Source of the DNA: JANQPX01 sp050633905
GTDB lineage: Bacteria > Pseudomonadota > Alphaproteobacteria > Geminicoccales > Geminicoccaceae
Direction: 5' to 3'
Length of the DNA: 64,000 nt
Assembly (NCBI GenBank): GCA_050633905.1
Contig: JBOEHJ010000072.1
Coordinates: forward strand, 1-64,000
The notes beneath the pieces are model-generated. The model saw only the letters and a program-made list of their open reading frames with translations, did not search any database and was not told the origin of the DNA. Shown piece after piece: positions 35,680 through 44,028 of the stretch. The translations under genes and the position numbers were made by a program. Every line of letters starts with the position of its first letter. The first letter of the stretch is position 1.

Positions 35680-36492
35680 GTGAGCCAAGCTGAAACAAAG
35701 CATTGCTCGCGCTGGCCTCGCATGATCGCGTTGCTGATCTGCATGGGCCTGGCCGCTTGCAAGGTCGAGCTGAACTCAGGGCTCGATGAGCGCGATGCCA
35801 ACCAGATTATCGCGGTGCTGCTCAAGAATGGCATCTCCGCCCACCGCGACGTGGCCAAGGACGAAACGCTCACCGTATTCGTCGAAGAAAATCGTTTTGC
35901 CGAAGCCGTCGATATTCTCGAAGCCCACAGCCTGCCGCGAGAAAAATTCAGTGATCTCTGCTCGGTCTTCAGCGGCGACGGGATGATTTCATCGCCTGTT
36001 GAGGACAGGGCTCGGTTGATCTGTGCGCTCAGCCAGGAGATTTCTCGCACCATCTCAGAAATCGATGGGGTGATGTCGGCGCGGGTTCATGTGGTGCTGC
36101 CGAAGAATGATATCGGGCGCTCGAACGCCAAGCCGTCATCGGCATCGGTGATGATCCGACATCATGAAGACGCCCCGCTCGACAAGCTCGGCCCGCAGAT
36201 CAAAATGCTGGTCGCCAACGGCATCGAAGGGCTGGTCTACGACAAGGTCTCGGTGGCGATGGTGCCGGTTTCCTCGCGAGTGAGGATCACTGATAAGGAA
36301 GACGATTTCGTCTCCATTGCCGGCATCTGGGTGCATCACACCAGCGCCACGCTCGCCAGGGTCATGACCTTCCTTCTCATCGCTGGGCTGCTCGCCTCAC
36401 TTGCCGCCAACGGCTATTTCTATTGGCAACGGCAGCTCCGCCTCACAGGACGGTCTTCGCCCAATGCGGCGAGACATCTTCCGGCTGAATGA
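35680..36492 (+). CDS. sctJ: SctJ, inner-membrane ring lipoprotein
   Basis: YscJ/PrgK-family lipoprotein of 270 residues forming the inner of the two inner-membrane rings. The lipobox is MGLAACKVELNSGLDERDA (Cys27). Two ring-building domains follow, with GVMSARVHVVLPKND near residue 129 as the family signature. The C-terminal transmembrane helix (VMTFLLIAGLLASLAANGYF) is at about 228-249. The start is GTG at 35680 preceded by GGAACGGAACA. sctK overlaps its stop by four bases. Confidence 0.93.
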   Translation: MSQAETKHCSRWPRMIALLICMGLAACKVELNSGLDERDANQIIAVLLKNGISAHRDVAKDETLTVFVEENRFAEAVDILEAHSLPREKFSDLCSVFSGDGMISSPVEDRARLICALSQEISRTISEIDGVMSARVHVVLPKNDIGRSNAKPSSASVMIRHHEDAPLDKLGPQIKMLVANGIEGLVYDKVSVAMVPVSSRVRITDKEDDFVSIAGIWVHHTSATLARVMTFLLIAGLLASLAANGYFYWQRQLRLTGRSSPNAARHLPAE

Positions 36493-37178
36493 CCATGGCT
36501 CGCCAGATCGGATCCGAGATGGTCGAGCTGAAACGAGCGCATCTGCGTTTTGATCGTCTGCCCGGCGCTTATATCCACCCTCAACGCCTGGATGATTGCC
36601 TGCCGCCTGAACTCCCCTTCGAGCTTCGGGACCAACTCCGCTATTCCACCCGCCTGCAGACGCGGCTTTCCAGCGTTCTAAGGAGGCGCTTTGACCTAAA
36701 ACCTTGTAGGATGCAAGACTTCGATAGCCCGGAAGGACGCTTTGCCCGTCTCGAAGGCGAGGAGCTGGGCATGATGGTCAGGCGTATCGGTGCTGTTTGG
36801 CACGGACGCACCATCGCGGGCATCATTTTAAAGGATGCGCTGAAAGAGCTGATCGCCTGGCTTGGCGAAGACGGCTATCGAGTAGCGCTTCGCCATGGGC
36901 GACTGGTCACTGTCGATGTCGATCGAGAGGAGATCAACGAACCATCGGACTTCGATCGGCTTTATAACAAAATTGAGCGGGACGGCCAGCGCTGCGTCCA
37001 TGCCTGGTGCCGGAACCAGCCTGCCTCGCTCGCCGCGCGTTTATCGTTGAAATTCCCCCCGGCCGTCGATGATGAAGCTGTTGATGATAGCCTTACCGAT
37101 GCGTTGCAAGAGCAGGGATTGCTGATCACGGATCGGGTGATCATGGAGAAGGCGGTTAGTGATGCCAACGTCAGCTGA
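36489..37178 (+). CDS. sctK: SctK, sorting-platform protein
   Basis: 229-residue cytoplasmic protein matching the SctK (YscK/NolU) family. The conserved core is MMVRRIGAVWHGRTIAGIIL near residue 97, followed by EDGYRVALRHGR. SctK links the cytoplasmic sorting platform (SctQ, SctL) to the inner-membrane ring. It overlaps sctJ by four bases and the sctL frame by 17, so the genes are tightly coupled. Similarity in this family is generally low, but the position between J and L is diagnostic. Confidence 0.83.
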   Translation: MTMARQIGSEMVELKRAHLRFDRLPGAYIHPQRLDDCLPPELPFELRDQLRYSTRLQTRLSSVLRRRFDLKPCRMQDFDSPEGRFARLEGEELGMMVRRIGAVWHGRTIAGIILKDALKELIAWLGEDGYRVALRHGRLVTVDVDREEINEPSDFDRLYNKIERDGQRCVHAWCRNQPASLAARLSLKFPPAVDDEAVDDSLTDALQEQGLLITDRVIMEKAVSDANVS

Positions 37179-37812
37179 CAACACCATGTTGAAGCCCGAT
37201 GCGGCCGTTGCTCACGGCCCGCGCTTTCGCCCGCGTGGCCGGGTCATTCGCGCTGAAGAGGCAGAGATCTGGCAATCAGCACAAACCTATCTCGAAGCCG
37301 CCAAGCGCGAGGCCAAGCGGATCAGGGTCGAGGCCGCGGAGGCTTTCGATGAGGCCAAGCGACAGGGGTTCGAGGAGGGGCGAAAAGAAGGTGCTGAAGC
37401 GGCAACCCAACTGCTCGCCGAAACGACCCAAAAGGCCGATCGTTACCTTGCAGATGCTGATGTCCAGCTTGTCGACTTGGCGATGGCGATCGTTCAACGC
37501 GTCCTCGGTGATCTCGACATCCGGCAACTGGTCCTTCGAGCTGTTCATCATGCCTTGGCCAAACGACGGAAGGATCAGCCGCTTACCTTGCATCTGTCGC
37601 CCGAATTGGTCGATCAGGTGCGTCTTCAGATCACCGAGAGCTTCGATGATGAAGCACTCGATCTGATTACCATCGAAGCCGATCCCAAATTGACGGTCGG
37701 CGAATGCCGTGTGGCGAGCGATGTCGGCTTTGTCGACCTTGGCGTCGAGGCGCAGCTGCGCGCCTTGCATAAGGGGCTGCGCGGTAATCTCAAACGCACC
37801 GCGCGCGACTGA
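37162..37812 (+). CDS. sctL: SctL, stator of the type III ATPase
   Basis: 216-residue FliH/YscL-family protein, the peripheral stalk that controls the ATPase SctN and connects it to SctQ. A long helical coil rich in Ala, Glu, Lys and Arg covers about residues 30-95 (KRIRVEAAEAFDEAKRQGFE). The globular C-terminal domain follows (VDLAMAIVQRVLGDLD and on). The ATG at 37162 is preferred to the GTG one codon earlier. The gene begins inside the end of sctK and ends 12 bases before sctN. Confidence 0.88.
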   Translation: MPTSADNTMLKPDAAVAHGPRFRPRGRVIRAEEAEIWQSAQTYLEAAKREAKRIRVEAAEAFDEAKRQGFEEGRKEGAEAATQLLAETTQKADRYLADADVQLVDLAMAIVQRVLGDLDIRQLVLRAVHHALAKRRKDQPLTLHLSPELVDQVRLQITESFDDEALDLITIEADPKLTVGECRVASDVGFVDLGVEAQLRALHKGLRGNLKRTARD

Positions 37813-37824
37813 GGCGTCGGAACC

Positions 37825-39171
37825 ATGGATCAAGCAGCCGAGCGCTCACCCCGCAGCTTGCAACATCTACTTCAGGCGGTCGAGCCGCGCCCGCTCAAGG
37901 GACGGGTGATTCGGGCGACCGGCACGGTTATCCATGCAGCTGCCCCCGACGTCGCCGTCGGTGAAGTCTGTCGACTGAAGGATCCTAATAGCGGGCGTGA
38001 GCTGATTGCCGAGGCGGTGGGTCTCTCTGGTGAAACGGTGATCCTGACCCCTATTGGCGACATGGTCGGGCTGTCCACCCAAACCGAAGTGGTGCGCACC
38101 GGGGCTCCCCTCCAAGTGGCAGTCGGTCCGGGCCTGTTGGGTGAGGTTCTGGATAGCCTTGGTCGAAAGCGGGGTGCCTCTCTCGACCATATCGCGGTGG
38201 CCGCGGATCAGGAGGAAGGCTGGACCACCTACCCGATCCGTGCCGATCCTCCGGATGCGTTGGAACGGGAACTGATCAGCCGGCCGATGCCCCTTGGCAT
38301 TCGCGTGATTGACGGGCTCTTGACCTGTGGTGAAGGACAACGCATCGGCATCTACGGCGCCCCCGGCACCGGTAAATCCTCACTGCTCGCCAGTATCGTG
38401 AAAGGCGCTGAGGCCGACGTCGCGGTGGTCGCTCTGATCGGTGAGCGTGGTCGCGAAGTTCGGGAATTCATCGAGCGTCATCTCGGTGAAGAAGGTCGGC
38501 GAAAATCCGTTCTGGTGGTCGCGACCTCCGATCGCTCGGCCATGGAGCGGGTGAAGGCGGCCTATGTCGCCACCGCGATCTCCGAGTATTTCCGCGACCA
38601 GGGAAAGCGGGTCCTGTTGTTCATCGACAGCCTGACGCGCTTTGCGCGCGCCCAACGTGAGATTGGTCTCGCAGCGGGCGAGCCACCGACGCGCCGGGGT
38701 TTCCCGCCATCGGTTTTCGCCGAGCTGCCACGGCTCCTGGAGCGGGCAGGGTCGGGCAGGGTCGGATCGATCACCGCTTTTTATTCGATCCTGGTGGAAG
38801 GCGATGGCACGGCCGATCCGATCGCCGAGGAAAGCCGAGGTATTCTCGATGGTCATATTATTCTATCGCCGAAGCTCGGCAGTGCTGGCCATTATCCGGC
38901 GATCGACGTGTTGCAAAGCCGAAGCCGCGTGATGGACAGCGTGACCGTGCCGGAACATAGCGGGGCGGCGACCCATGTCCGATCCTTGATGGCTCGTCAT
39001 GCGGAAATCGAGCTGTTGCTGCGCGTCGGCGAGTATCAGGCGGGCAGCGATCCCCTTGCCGATGAGGCCGTTGCCAAGATCGGCAGGATCAACGGCTTTC
39101 TGCGCCAGGGCGAGCATGATCGAACGGCCTATGATGACATGCTGGACCAGCTGAAGGGCTTGGTTACCTGA
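37825..39171 (+). CDS. sctN: SctN, type III secretion ATPase
   Basis: Hexameric ATPase of the F1-like FliI/YscN family, 448 residues, which releases chaperones from substrates at the injectisome base. Walker A GIYGAPGTGKSSLL starts near residue 175. GERGREVREFIERHL lies near 205, and the Walker B aspartate is in LLFIDSLTRFARAQREIGLA. The signature PPTRRGFPPSVFAELPRLLERAG region is intact, except that family proteins usually read PPxRRGYPPSVF, so this is a conservative change. It overlaps sctO by one base. Confidence 0.96.
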   Translation: MDQAAERSPRSLQHLLQAVEPRPLKGRVIRATGTVIHAAAPDVAVGEVCRLKDPNSGRELIAEAVGLSGETVILTPIGDMVGLSTQTEVVRTGAPLQVAVGPGLLGEVLDSLGRKRGASLDHIAVAADQEEGWTTYPIRADPPDALERELISRPMPLGIRVIDGLLTCGEGQRIGIYGAPGTGKSSLLASIVKGAEADVAVVALIGERGREVREFIERHLGEEGRRKSVLVVATSDRSAMERVKAAYVATAISEYFRDQGKRVLLFIDSLTRFARAQREIGLAAGEPPTRRGFPPSVFAELPRLLERAGSGRVGSITAFYSILVEGDGTADPIAEESRGILDGHIILSPKLGSAGHYPAIDVLQSRSRVMDSVTVPEHSGAATHVRSLMARHAEIELLLRVGEYQAGSDPLADEAVAKIGRINGFLRQGEHDRTAYDDMLDQLKGLVT

Positions 39172-39662
39172 TGCTTGATGAACTCAACCAGCTCCTGCAT
39201 TACCGGCGCGAACGCGAAAACCGGGCAGCCCTCGTGCTGAAGCGGGCTCGGGCGCACCACAAGGCCCTTGAGGAGGCGGTCGTTGGGGTTGAGGCAGAAC
39301 TTCAGTTCAATCTGGCTGAGCGGCAATCCCGTCAAAGCAAACTCTACAAGCAATCTTTGCACCGTCATTTGACGACCCAGCAGGTGGATGATTTGAATAT
39401 CGAACTCGACCTGATGGCTGAGCAGACTGACCGGCTGAAGGACAAGGTTAGCCACGCACATTCCAAGGTGGCCGCTGCCGCCGAGGTGGTCGAGGAGGCT
39501 GTGGCGACTTATCAGAAATGTCGAAAGGCGGGCGATCGTTGGAACCATCTCGTTGACGATGTCGCCGAGAAAGTTCGCACCGAGCGTGAACTGGCTGAAG
39601 AATTTGCAATCGAAGACGATCTTGGCGATCGCCAGTCTTCTCGAGCGGAAGGAGGCTGGTGA
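39171..39662 (+). CDS. sctO: SctO, ATPase stalk protein
   Basis: 163-residue coiled-coil protein of the SctO (YscO/FliJ-like, rhizobial Y4yJ) type, which acts like the gamma subunit in the centre of the ATPase ring. Nearly the whole chain is predicted helix (KRARAHHKALEEAVVGVEAE, AEVVEEAVATYQKCRKAGDR). The assignment rests on the coiled coil, length and position between sctN and sctQ. The start overlaps the sctN stop, and its own stop overlaps the sctQ ATG. Confidence 0.85.
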   Translation: MLDELNQLLHYRRERENRAALVLKRARAHHKALEEAVVGVEAELQFNLAERQSRQSKLYKQSLHRHLTTQQVDDLNIELDLMAEQTDRLKDKVSHAHSKVAAAAEVVEEAVATYQKCRKAGDRWNHLVDDVAEKVRTERELAEEFAIEDDLGDRQSSRAEGGW

Positions 39663-40879
39663 TGGCGACGTCGCGCGCCATGCAAGAGCCTTTTACCCAG
39701 GATCAGGCGGGATCGGCAGCCGTTGCCTACCAGGTGCCAAAGATCGATCCTCGCCATGTTGCCCTGGCCAACCGGCTCGGCATCAGACGGCGGCCGGTGA
39801 CCTTCCGCCTGGGCAATGCCGTCCTCTCCTTGACGCCGATGGGCCTCGCCCCAATCGAAGCCGATCTCGACAATCAGATCGTCATCGACTTCCGGGTTGA
39901 TGGACGTTCGGCAACGCTTCGCCTCCCCGGAGGATTATTCGAGCGGCTTCTTGAGCTGATCGACCCTCTGCTCGTGACCGTTGATCTGCAGGACGAGATG
40001 CTACTGCTGCTTTTGGAAGCCTCGATCGAAGACGCCTTGCTGGCCGTCGAGCGCGCGCTTGGCGGTCGGATCGAGCTTTTGGCCATCGAACGGGGAAGAG
40101 CACTCGAGCGGCGCGATCTGGATCTCCTGTTCGAGATGGATATCGATGGCAATCAAGCGGGCAAGGCGGTCCTTCACCTGGAGGAACCTGTTGCCCGGAA
40201 GCTCGTTGATGCATTGGTCAAAAGCCCAACCACGCCGCTTCGATATCCAGATCTCAAGGTCGAACTCTCGCTTCGCACGAGCGTCATATGGCTGGATCTA
40301 GGCACACTTCGTTCGCTCAAACCCGGCGATATCTTGCTGCCTGACGATGAGGCGACGGAAGATGAGGGCATCGCTTTGACCCTCGGCGAAACCTGGCTGC
40401 TCAACGTGTCCTACATGGATGGCGAGCTGACGCTGACCCAACCGCTTCGCCGCGCGACAAACAAAGATCGGGACTTATGGATGATGGCCGATAGCAAGAA
40501 CATCGATGATGGCGACGAGCCTTTGAACGATCCTCTGGAAGAGGTGCAGGATGGTGCCGAGAACGGTGGCCATCGATCCCAACCTCGCCCTGATAGCGAC
40601 AACAGCCAATCCCAGGCGGCCGCTCCTGCCGACGAGCCCCCAAAGGAAGATGCGACCTTTGATGAGGTGCCGATCAAGCTGGTGTTCGAGCTCGGACGCC
40701 ACGAGATCAGCCTCGGCCGCCTGCAGGAATTGGGGCCTGGCCATGTCTTTCAACTGGACCGGCCGATCGGCGATGCCGTTGACGTATTTGCCGGTGGCCG
40801 GCGTGTTGGTCAGGGTGAGATCGTGCAGGTCGACGATCAGGTTGGGGTGCGCATGACGCGCCTTTTCGGGCATGGGTGA
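39662..40879 (+). CDS. sctQ: SctQ, C-ring/sorting-platform protein
   Basis: 405-residue YscQ/FliN-family protein, the core of the cytoplasmic sorting platform. The C-terminal SpoA domain is clear (VPIKLVFELGRHEISLGRLQ and DVFAGGRRVGQGEIVQVDDQ). A more divergent SpoA-like region lies near residues 215-265, and an acidic linker of about 60 residues separates them. The ATG at 39662 with GGAGG 6 bases upstream is preferred over GTG at 39659. Yersinia YscQ also produces its C-terminal part from an internal start; an in-frame double ATG before the linker (about 40481) could do this here. Confidence 0.9.
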   Translation: MATSRAMQEPFTQDQAGSAAVAYQVPKIDPRHVALANRLGIRRRPVTFRLGNAVLSLTPMGLAPIEADLDNQIVIDFRVDGRSATLRLPGGLFERLLELIDPLLVTVDLQDEMLLLLLEASIEDALLAVERALGGRIELLAIERGRALERRDLDLLFEMDIDGNQAGKAVLHLEEPVARKLVDALVKSPTTPLRYPDLKVELSLRTSVIWLDLGTLRSLKPGDILLPDDEATEDEGIALTLGETWLLNVSYMDGELTLTQPLRRATNKDRDLWMMADSKNIDDGDEPLNDPLEEVQDGAENGGHRSQPRPDSDNSQSQAAAPADEPPKEDATFDEVPIKLVFELGRHEISLGRLQELGPGHVFQLDRPIGDAVDVFAGGRRVGQGEIVQVDDQVGVRMTRLFGHG

Positions 40880-41525
40880 AGGGGCGCCCAATCTTCTCGG
40901 GATCATCGTCATTGCGACCGGGCTTGGCCTGGTGCCTTTTGCCGTCGTGACGATGACCTCCTTCATGAAGATCGCCGTAGTAATGTTCCTGGTGAGGAAC
41001 GCGCTCGGCATCCAGCAAACACCGCCCAATCTGGTCCTCTACGGTATTGCGATTGTTTTGTCGGTATTTTTGACTTCGCCGGTAATAGGTGATGTTTATG
41101 CCAGGGTCAGTAATCCTTCGATCGACTTTGCCAATATCGAGGATTGGGGCAAGGCGGCTGAAGAGGCCCGTGTTCCGATCCAGCAGCATCTGCTGCGCTT
41201 CACTGATGAGCCTGCGCGCAACTTTTTCTATGATGTGACGGCCGAAGTCTGGCCGGAAGAAGCGCATAACGAGGCGAGCAGTGACGATCTAATGATCCTG
41301 GTGCCGGCTTTCGTCATTTCCGAGCTGACCCGTGCCTTCGAGATCGGTTTTCTCCTTTATCTGCCGTTTATCGTGATCGACCTGATTATCTCCAACATCC
41401 TTTTGGCGATGGGCATGATGATGGTCTCGCCGCTGGTGATCTCGGTACCGTTCAAGCTCTTCCTGTTCGTTCTCGTGGACGGCTGGTCCCGTCTCTTAGA
41501 GGGATTAGTACTTAGCTATAGTTAG
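40872..41525 (+). CDS. sctR: SctR, export gate subunit
   Basis: 217-residue membrane protein of the FliP/YscR family, five copies of which build the helical export pore with SctS and SctT. The family signature TSFMKIAVVMFLVRNALGIQ follows the first helix, and PPNLVLYGIAIVLSVFLTSP comes next. A periplasmic segment (about 75-140) leads to FEIGFLLYLPFIVIDLIISN and MMMVSPLVISVPFKLFLFV, both highly conserved. It overlaps the end of sctQ by eight bases. A 127-base spacer with a long hairpin separates it from sctS. Confidence 0.95.
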   Translation: MGEGAPNLLGIIVIATGLGLVPFAVVTMTSFMKIAVVMFLVRNALGIQQTPPNLVLYGIAIVLSVFLTSPVIGDVYARVSNPSIDFANIEDWGKAAEEARVPIQQHLLRFTDEPARNFFYDVTAEVWPEEAHNEASSDDLMILVPAFVISELTRAFEIGFLLYLPFIVIDLIISNILLAMGMMMVSPLVISVPFKLFLFVLVDGWSRLLEGLVLSYS

Positions 41526-41550
41526 TGGAATGTCCGTTGGGTTTCAGCCC

Positions 41551-41627
41551 GTTCCGGCCCATTCCCCGCTCAACTACCTGATATTGTAGGACCCTGCGGG
41601 TGGTTGCACGGGGGAGTGTGCCGGAAC
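41551..41627 (+). repeat. long imperfect hairpin between sctR and sctS
   Basis: The left arm (41551-41578, beginning GTTCCGGCCCATTCCCC) pairs imperfectly with the right arm (41599-41627, ending GTGTGCCGGAAC) over about 28 bases, with a 20-base loop. Arms and loop layout match the hairpin at 41994-42068 on the other side of sctS, so both are copies of one element. No T-run follows, so it is not a standard terminator. Confidence 0.8.
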
Positions 41628-41652
41628 GGACTCCAAGAAGGAGCTAAGGTCG

Positions 41653-41922
41653 ATGACCGAAGCTACGATTGTCCATCATATGAATGTGGCACTCAGCCTG
41701 ATCCTGCTGCTGTCGATGCCGACGCTTCTGATCGCGTCCGTCGTTGGTCTGGTGGTCGGATTGCTGCAGGCGGTCACGCAGATCCAGGACCAGACGCTGC
41801 CACTCGCGGTGAAGCTCATCGCCGTGATTTTGAGCTTGGTGTTCATGGGGCCGTTGCTGGTTGGTCCCTTGCTCGATCATACCCAGCAAGTCTTCGCCGA
41901 CTTCCCCACGCTGACACGATAA
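41653..41922 (+). CDS. sctS: SctS, export gate subunit
   Basis: 89-residue two-helix membrane protein of the FliQ/YscS family, four copies of which join SctR and SctT in the export gate. Helices are at about residues 14-38 (LSLILLLSMPTLLIASVVGL) and 50-74. The loop VVGLLQAVTQIQDQTLPLAV is the family signature. AAGGAGCTAAGGTCG before the ATG gives a strong ribosome site outside the upstream hairpin. Hairpins of the same type lie on both sides of the gene, and it does not overlap its neighbours, unlike the other genes of the operon. Confidence 0.94.
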   Translation: MTEATIVHHMNVALSLILLLSMPTLLIASVVGLVVGLLQAVTQIQDQTLPLAVKLIAVILSLVFMGPLLVGPLLDHTQQVFADFPTLTR

Positions 41923-41993
41923 CACCTATGTATCGAGAAACCCGATCGAGCTCACCCGTAGCAGCTCACTCCCCAGCTTTTAAGAGGCAGTCC

Positions 41994-42068
41994 GTTCCGC
42001 CCCACTCTTCCGCACAACTACCCGTGTCCCATAATATCGGGTGGTTGTACGGAGGAGTGGGACGGAAC
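41994..42068 (+). repeat. long near-perfect hairpin between sctS and sctT
   Basis: The left arm (41994-42023, GTTCCGCCCCACTCTTCCGC and on) is complementary to the right arm (42039-42068) over 30 positions, with 26 Watson-Crick pairs, two G-T pairs and two mismatches, and a 15-base loop. It is homologous to the hairpin at 41551-41627. Its right arm ends two bases before the probable sctT start and contains the only ribosome-site-like GGAGGAG, so folding could limit sctT translation. Confidence 0.85.
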
Positions 42069-42070
42069 AG

Positions 42071-42895
42071 GTGAGCTTCAACAGCATGCAAGGGCTCACC
42101 AATCTTCAAGGCGTCGTCGAGACGATTTTCGGCTATTTCATGGCGATGGGGCTGACCATGCCGCGTGCCATGGGCGCCGTCTCAGTGATCCCGATCTTCA
42201 CCCAGGTGGGGCTGACCGGTTTGCTGCGCACCGGCTTCGTGGTTGCCATCGCGCTGCCACTGCTCCCCTACACGATTAACGAAATGCAGCAGTTCGGCGA
42301 GCTCGGCATTGGCCATATCACCGCGGTTGTCTTGAAAGAGGGGTTCATCGGCCTGATCATCGGCTTCATCTTTGGCCTTCCTTTCTGGGGGGTCCAGTCG
42401 GCCGGTGACATCGCCGATTTTCAGCGTGGCCTGATGGGCGCTAATATCGGTGATCCCTCGCAATCCTCGGAAGCCTCGATCACCGCAACCTTTCTCCTCC
42501 TGGTGATGATCACACTGTTCCTGGTGACCGGTGGCATGATGGTGGTGATCGAAACGCTTTATCAAAGCTACCTGATCTGGCCGCTTCTCGACCTTTCACC
42601 CAAGCTTACGCTCGAATCAGGGACCCTCTTCCTGAAAGCGCTCGACGACATCATGCGTCTTGCCTTCGTCGTCGGTGGACCGGTGATCATCGCCATGTTT
42701 CTAGGCGATGCGGTTCTTGCCGCCATCACCCGCTTTGCGCCCCAGCTCAATGTCTTCGTGCTATCCATGGGCGTGAAGAGCGCGATCTTCGTCGCCTTCA
42801 TGCCGATCTATGCGGTTTTCATTATCGACTACATGGGGGAAGCCTTCACCCCGCTGCGTGACGTCGCCGATCAATTCCAGCGGATGATCCGATGA
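42071..42895 (+). CDS. sctT: SctT, export gate subunit
   Basis: Membrane protein of the FliR/YscT family, one copy per export gate, 274 residues from the GTG at 42071. Family landmarks include TMPRAMGAVSVIPIFTQVGL near the N-terminus and DIADFQRGLMGANIGDPSQS near residue 117. Six to seven hydrophobic helices are seen. A longer frame from 42041 would read through the hairpin arm and adds no family sequence. Another possible start is the ATG at 42086. sctU overlaps its stop by four bases. Confidence 0.93.
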   Translation: MSFNSMQGLTNLQGVVETIFGYFMAMGLTMPRAMGAVSVIPIFTQVGLTGLLRTGFVVAIALPLLPYTINEMQQFGELGIGHITAVVLKEGFIGLIIGFIFGLPFWGVQSAGDIADFQRGLMGANIGDPSQSSEASITATFLLLVMITLFLVTGGMMVVIETLYQSYLIWPLLDLSPKLTLESGTLFLKALDDIMRLAFVVGGPVIIAMFLGDAVLAAITRFAPQLNVFVLSMGVKSAIFVAFMPIYAVFIIDYMGEAFTPLRDVADQFQRMIR

Positions 42896-43947
42896 GCAAA
42901 GACCAATCCGAAGAAAAATCATTACCGGCCTCCGAAAAGAAGATCAAAGACTCCCGCAAGAAGGGGCAGGTCGCGCATAGTACGGATATGGTGATCGGCG
43001 TCGGCACGGTCGCGATCCTGATCTATTTGTGGATCGGTTGGGACCGGCTGCAATCGAGTTTCATCTCTCTTTTGGTCCTGCCCCACGACACCTATGGCAT
43101 GCCGTTTTTGCAAGCGGTCGACCGTGTCGCCAACAGCGCGATCAATCTCGCCATTGCCACGGTTCTTCCCTTGATCACGATCATCATCCTGGCAAGCATC
43201 CTCACCAATGTCGCTTTGACGCGCGGCTTCATTTTCTCCACCGAGCCGATCAAGCCCAAGGGTGACAATATCAACCCGGTTAGTGGCTTTAAGAAACTGT
43301 TTGCCCTGAAGAACCTGGTCGAGCTGATCAAATCTGTCCTGAAAACCGTTCTATTGACAGCGGCCGCGACCCTGCTCGTTTGGCTTGGCCTCGAAACCTT
43401 GATCAAAGGCCCCTATTGCGGTCCCGAATGCATCGCTTATTCCTTCAGCGAGATCGTCACGCCGTTGTTCATCGCCTTTGCTCTGATCTTCCTGCTTTTC
43501 GCCCTCTTCGATGTCGGCGTGCAGCGCTGGCTGTTTCTGCGCGAAATGCGTATGACCAAGACCGAGTTCAAGCGTGAGCGCAAGGATATGGACGGTGACC
43601 CGACGCTCCGCCAGGAACGCAATCGTCAGCGCAGCGAATTTGCCCAAGGCGGTGGCACTCCGCTTGGTCTCAGCAACAGTACGGTGCTGGTTGCCGATCA
43701 TGCCTCCCTCGTTGTAGTCGGCATCCGTTTCGTGCGCGGCGAAACCCCGGTCCCGGTGATCACCTGCAAAGCCCGCAACGAGCGTGCCACTGGCCTCATC
43801 GCGGAAGCCCGACAACGCAATATCACGGTCGTCGACGATCAGAGCCTGGCCCAAAACCTGGCGAAAGGCGGCAGCCTCGGTGACAACATCAAAGAAGACT
43901 ACTTCAACGAGGTCGCCCAGGTCTTGATTCAGGCTGGTGGGAAATAG
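42892..43947 (+). CDS. sctU: SctU, substrate-specificity switch protein lacking NPTH
   Basis: FlhB/YscU-family export gate protein, 351 residues. The N-terminus KDSRKKGQVAHSTDMV is conserved, four transmembrane helices follow, and the linker helix FKRERKDMDGDPTLRQERNR is typical. In nearly all known members the next segment holds NPTH, which self-cleaves between Asn and Pro to allow the substrate switch. Here the aligned residues 270-273 are His-Ala-Ser-Leu (VLVADHASLVVVGIRF), confirmed in the DNA. The fold around it, including VRGETPVPVITCKA, is otherwise normal. The frame is intact, so the protein should be made but is unlikely to autocleave by the known mechanism. Confidence 0.93.
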   Translation: MSKDQSEEKSLPASEKKIKDSRKKGQVAHSTDMVIGVGTVAILIYLWIGWDRLQSSFISLLVLPHDTYGMPFLQAVDRVANSAINLAIATVLPLITIIILASILTNVALTRGFIFSTEPIKPKGDNINPVSGFKKLFALKNLVELIKSVLKTVLLTAAATLLVWLGLETLIKGPYCGPECIAYSFSEIVTPLFIAFALIFLLFALFDVGVQRWLFLREMRMTKTEFKRERKDMDGDPTLRQERNRQRSEFAQGGGTPLGLSNSTVLVADHASLVVVGIRFVRGETPVPVITCKARNERATGLIAEARQRNITVVDDQSLAQNLAKGGSLGDNIKEDYFNEVAQVLIQAGGK

Positions 43948-44028
43948 GGCATGTCCGGGAAAGGTCAACCCACTCTCCCTTTGCCTTTCTAACGAACTGT
44001 CTTCGTCGAACAAGCCATAGGTGCCGCG

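Noticed and set aside
41551..41627. Hairpin next to sctS considered as an intrinsic terminator or an integron attC site
   Set aside because: No T-run follows, the genes on both sides belong to one operon, and the conserved attC end motifs are not seen. It is kept as a repeat.
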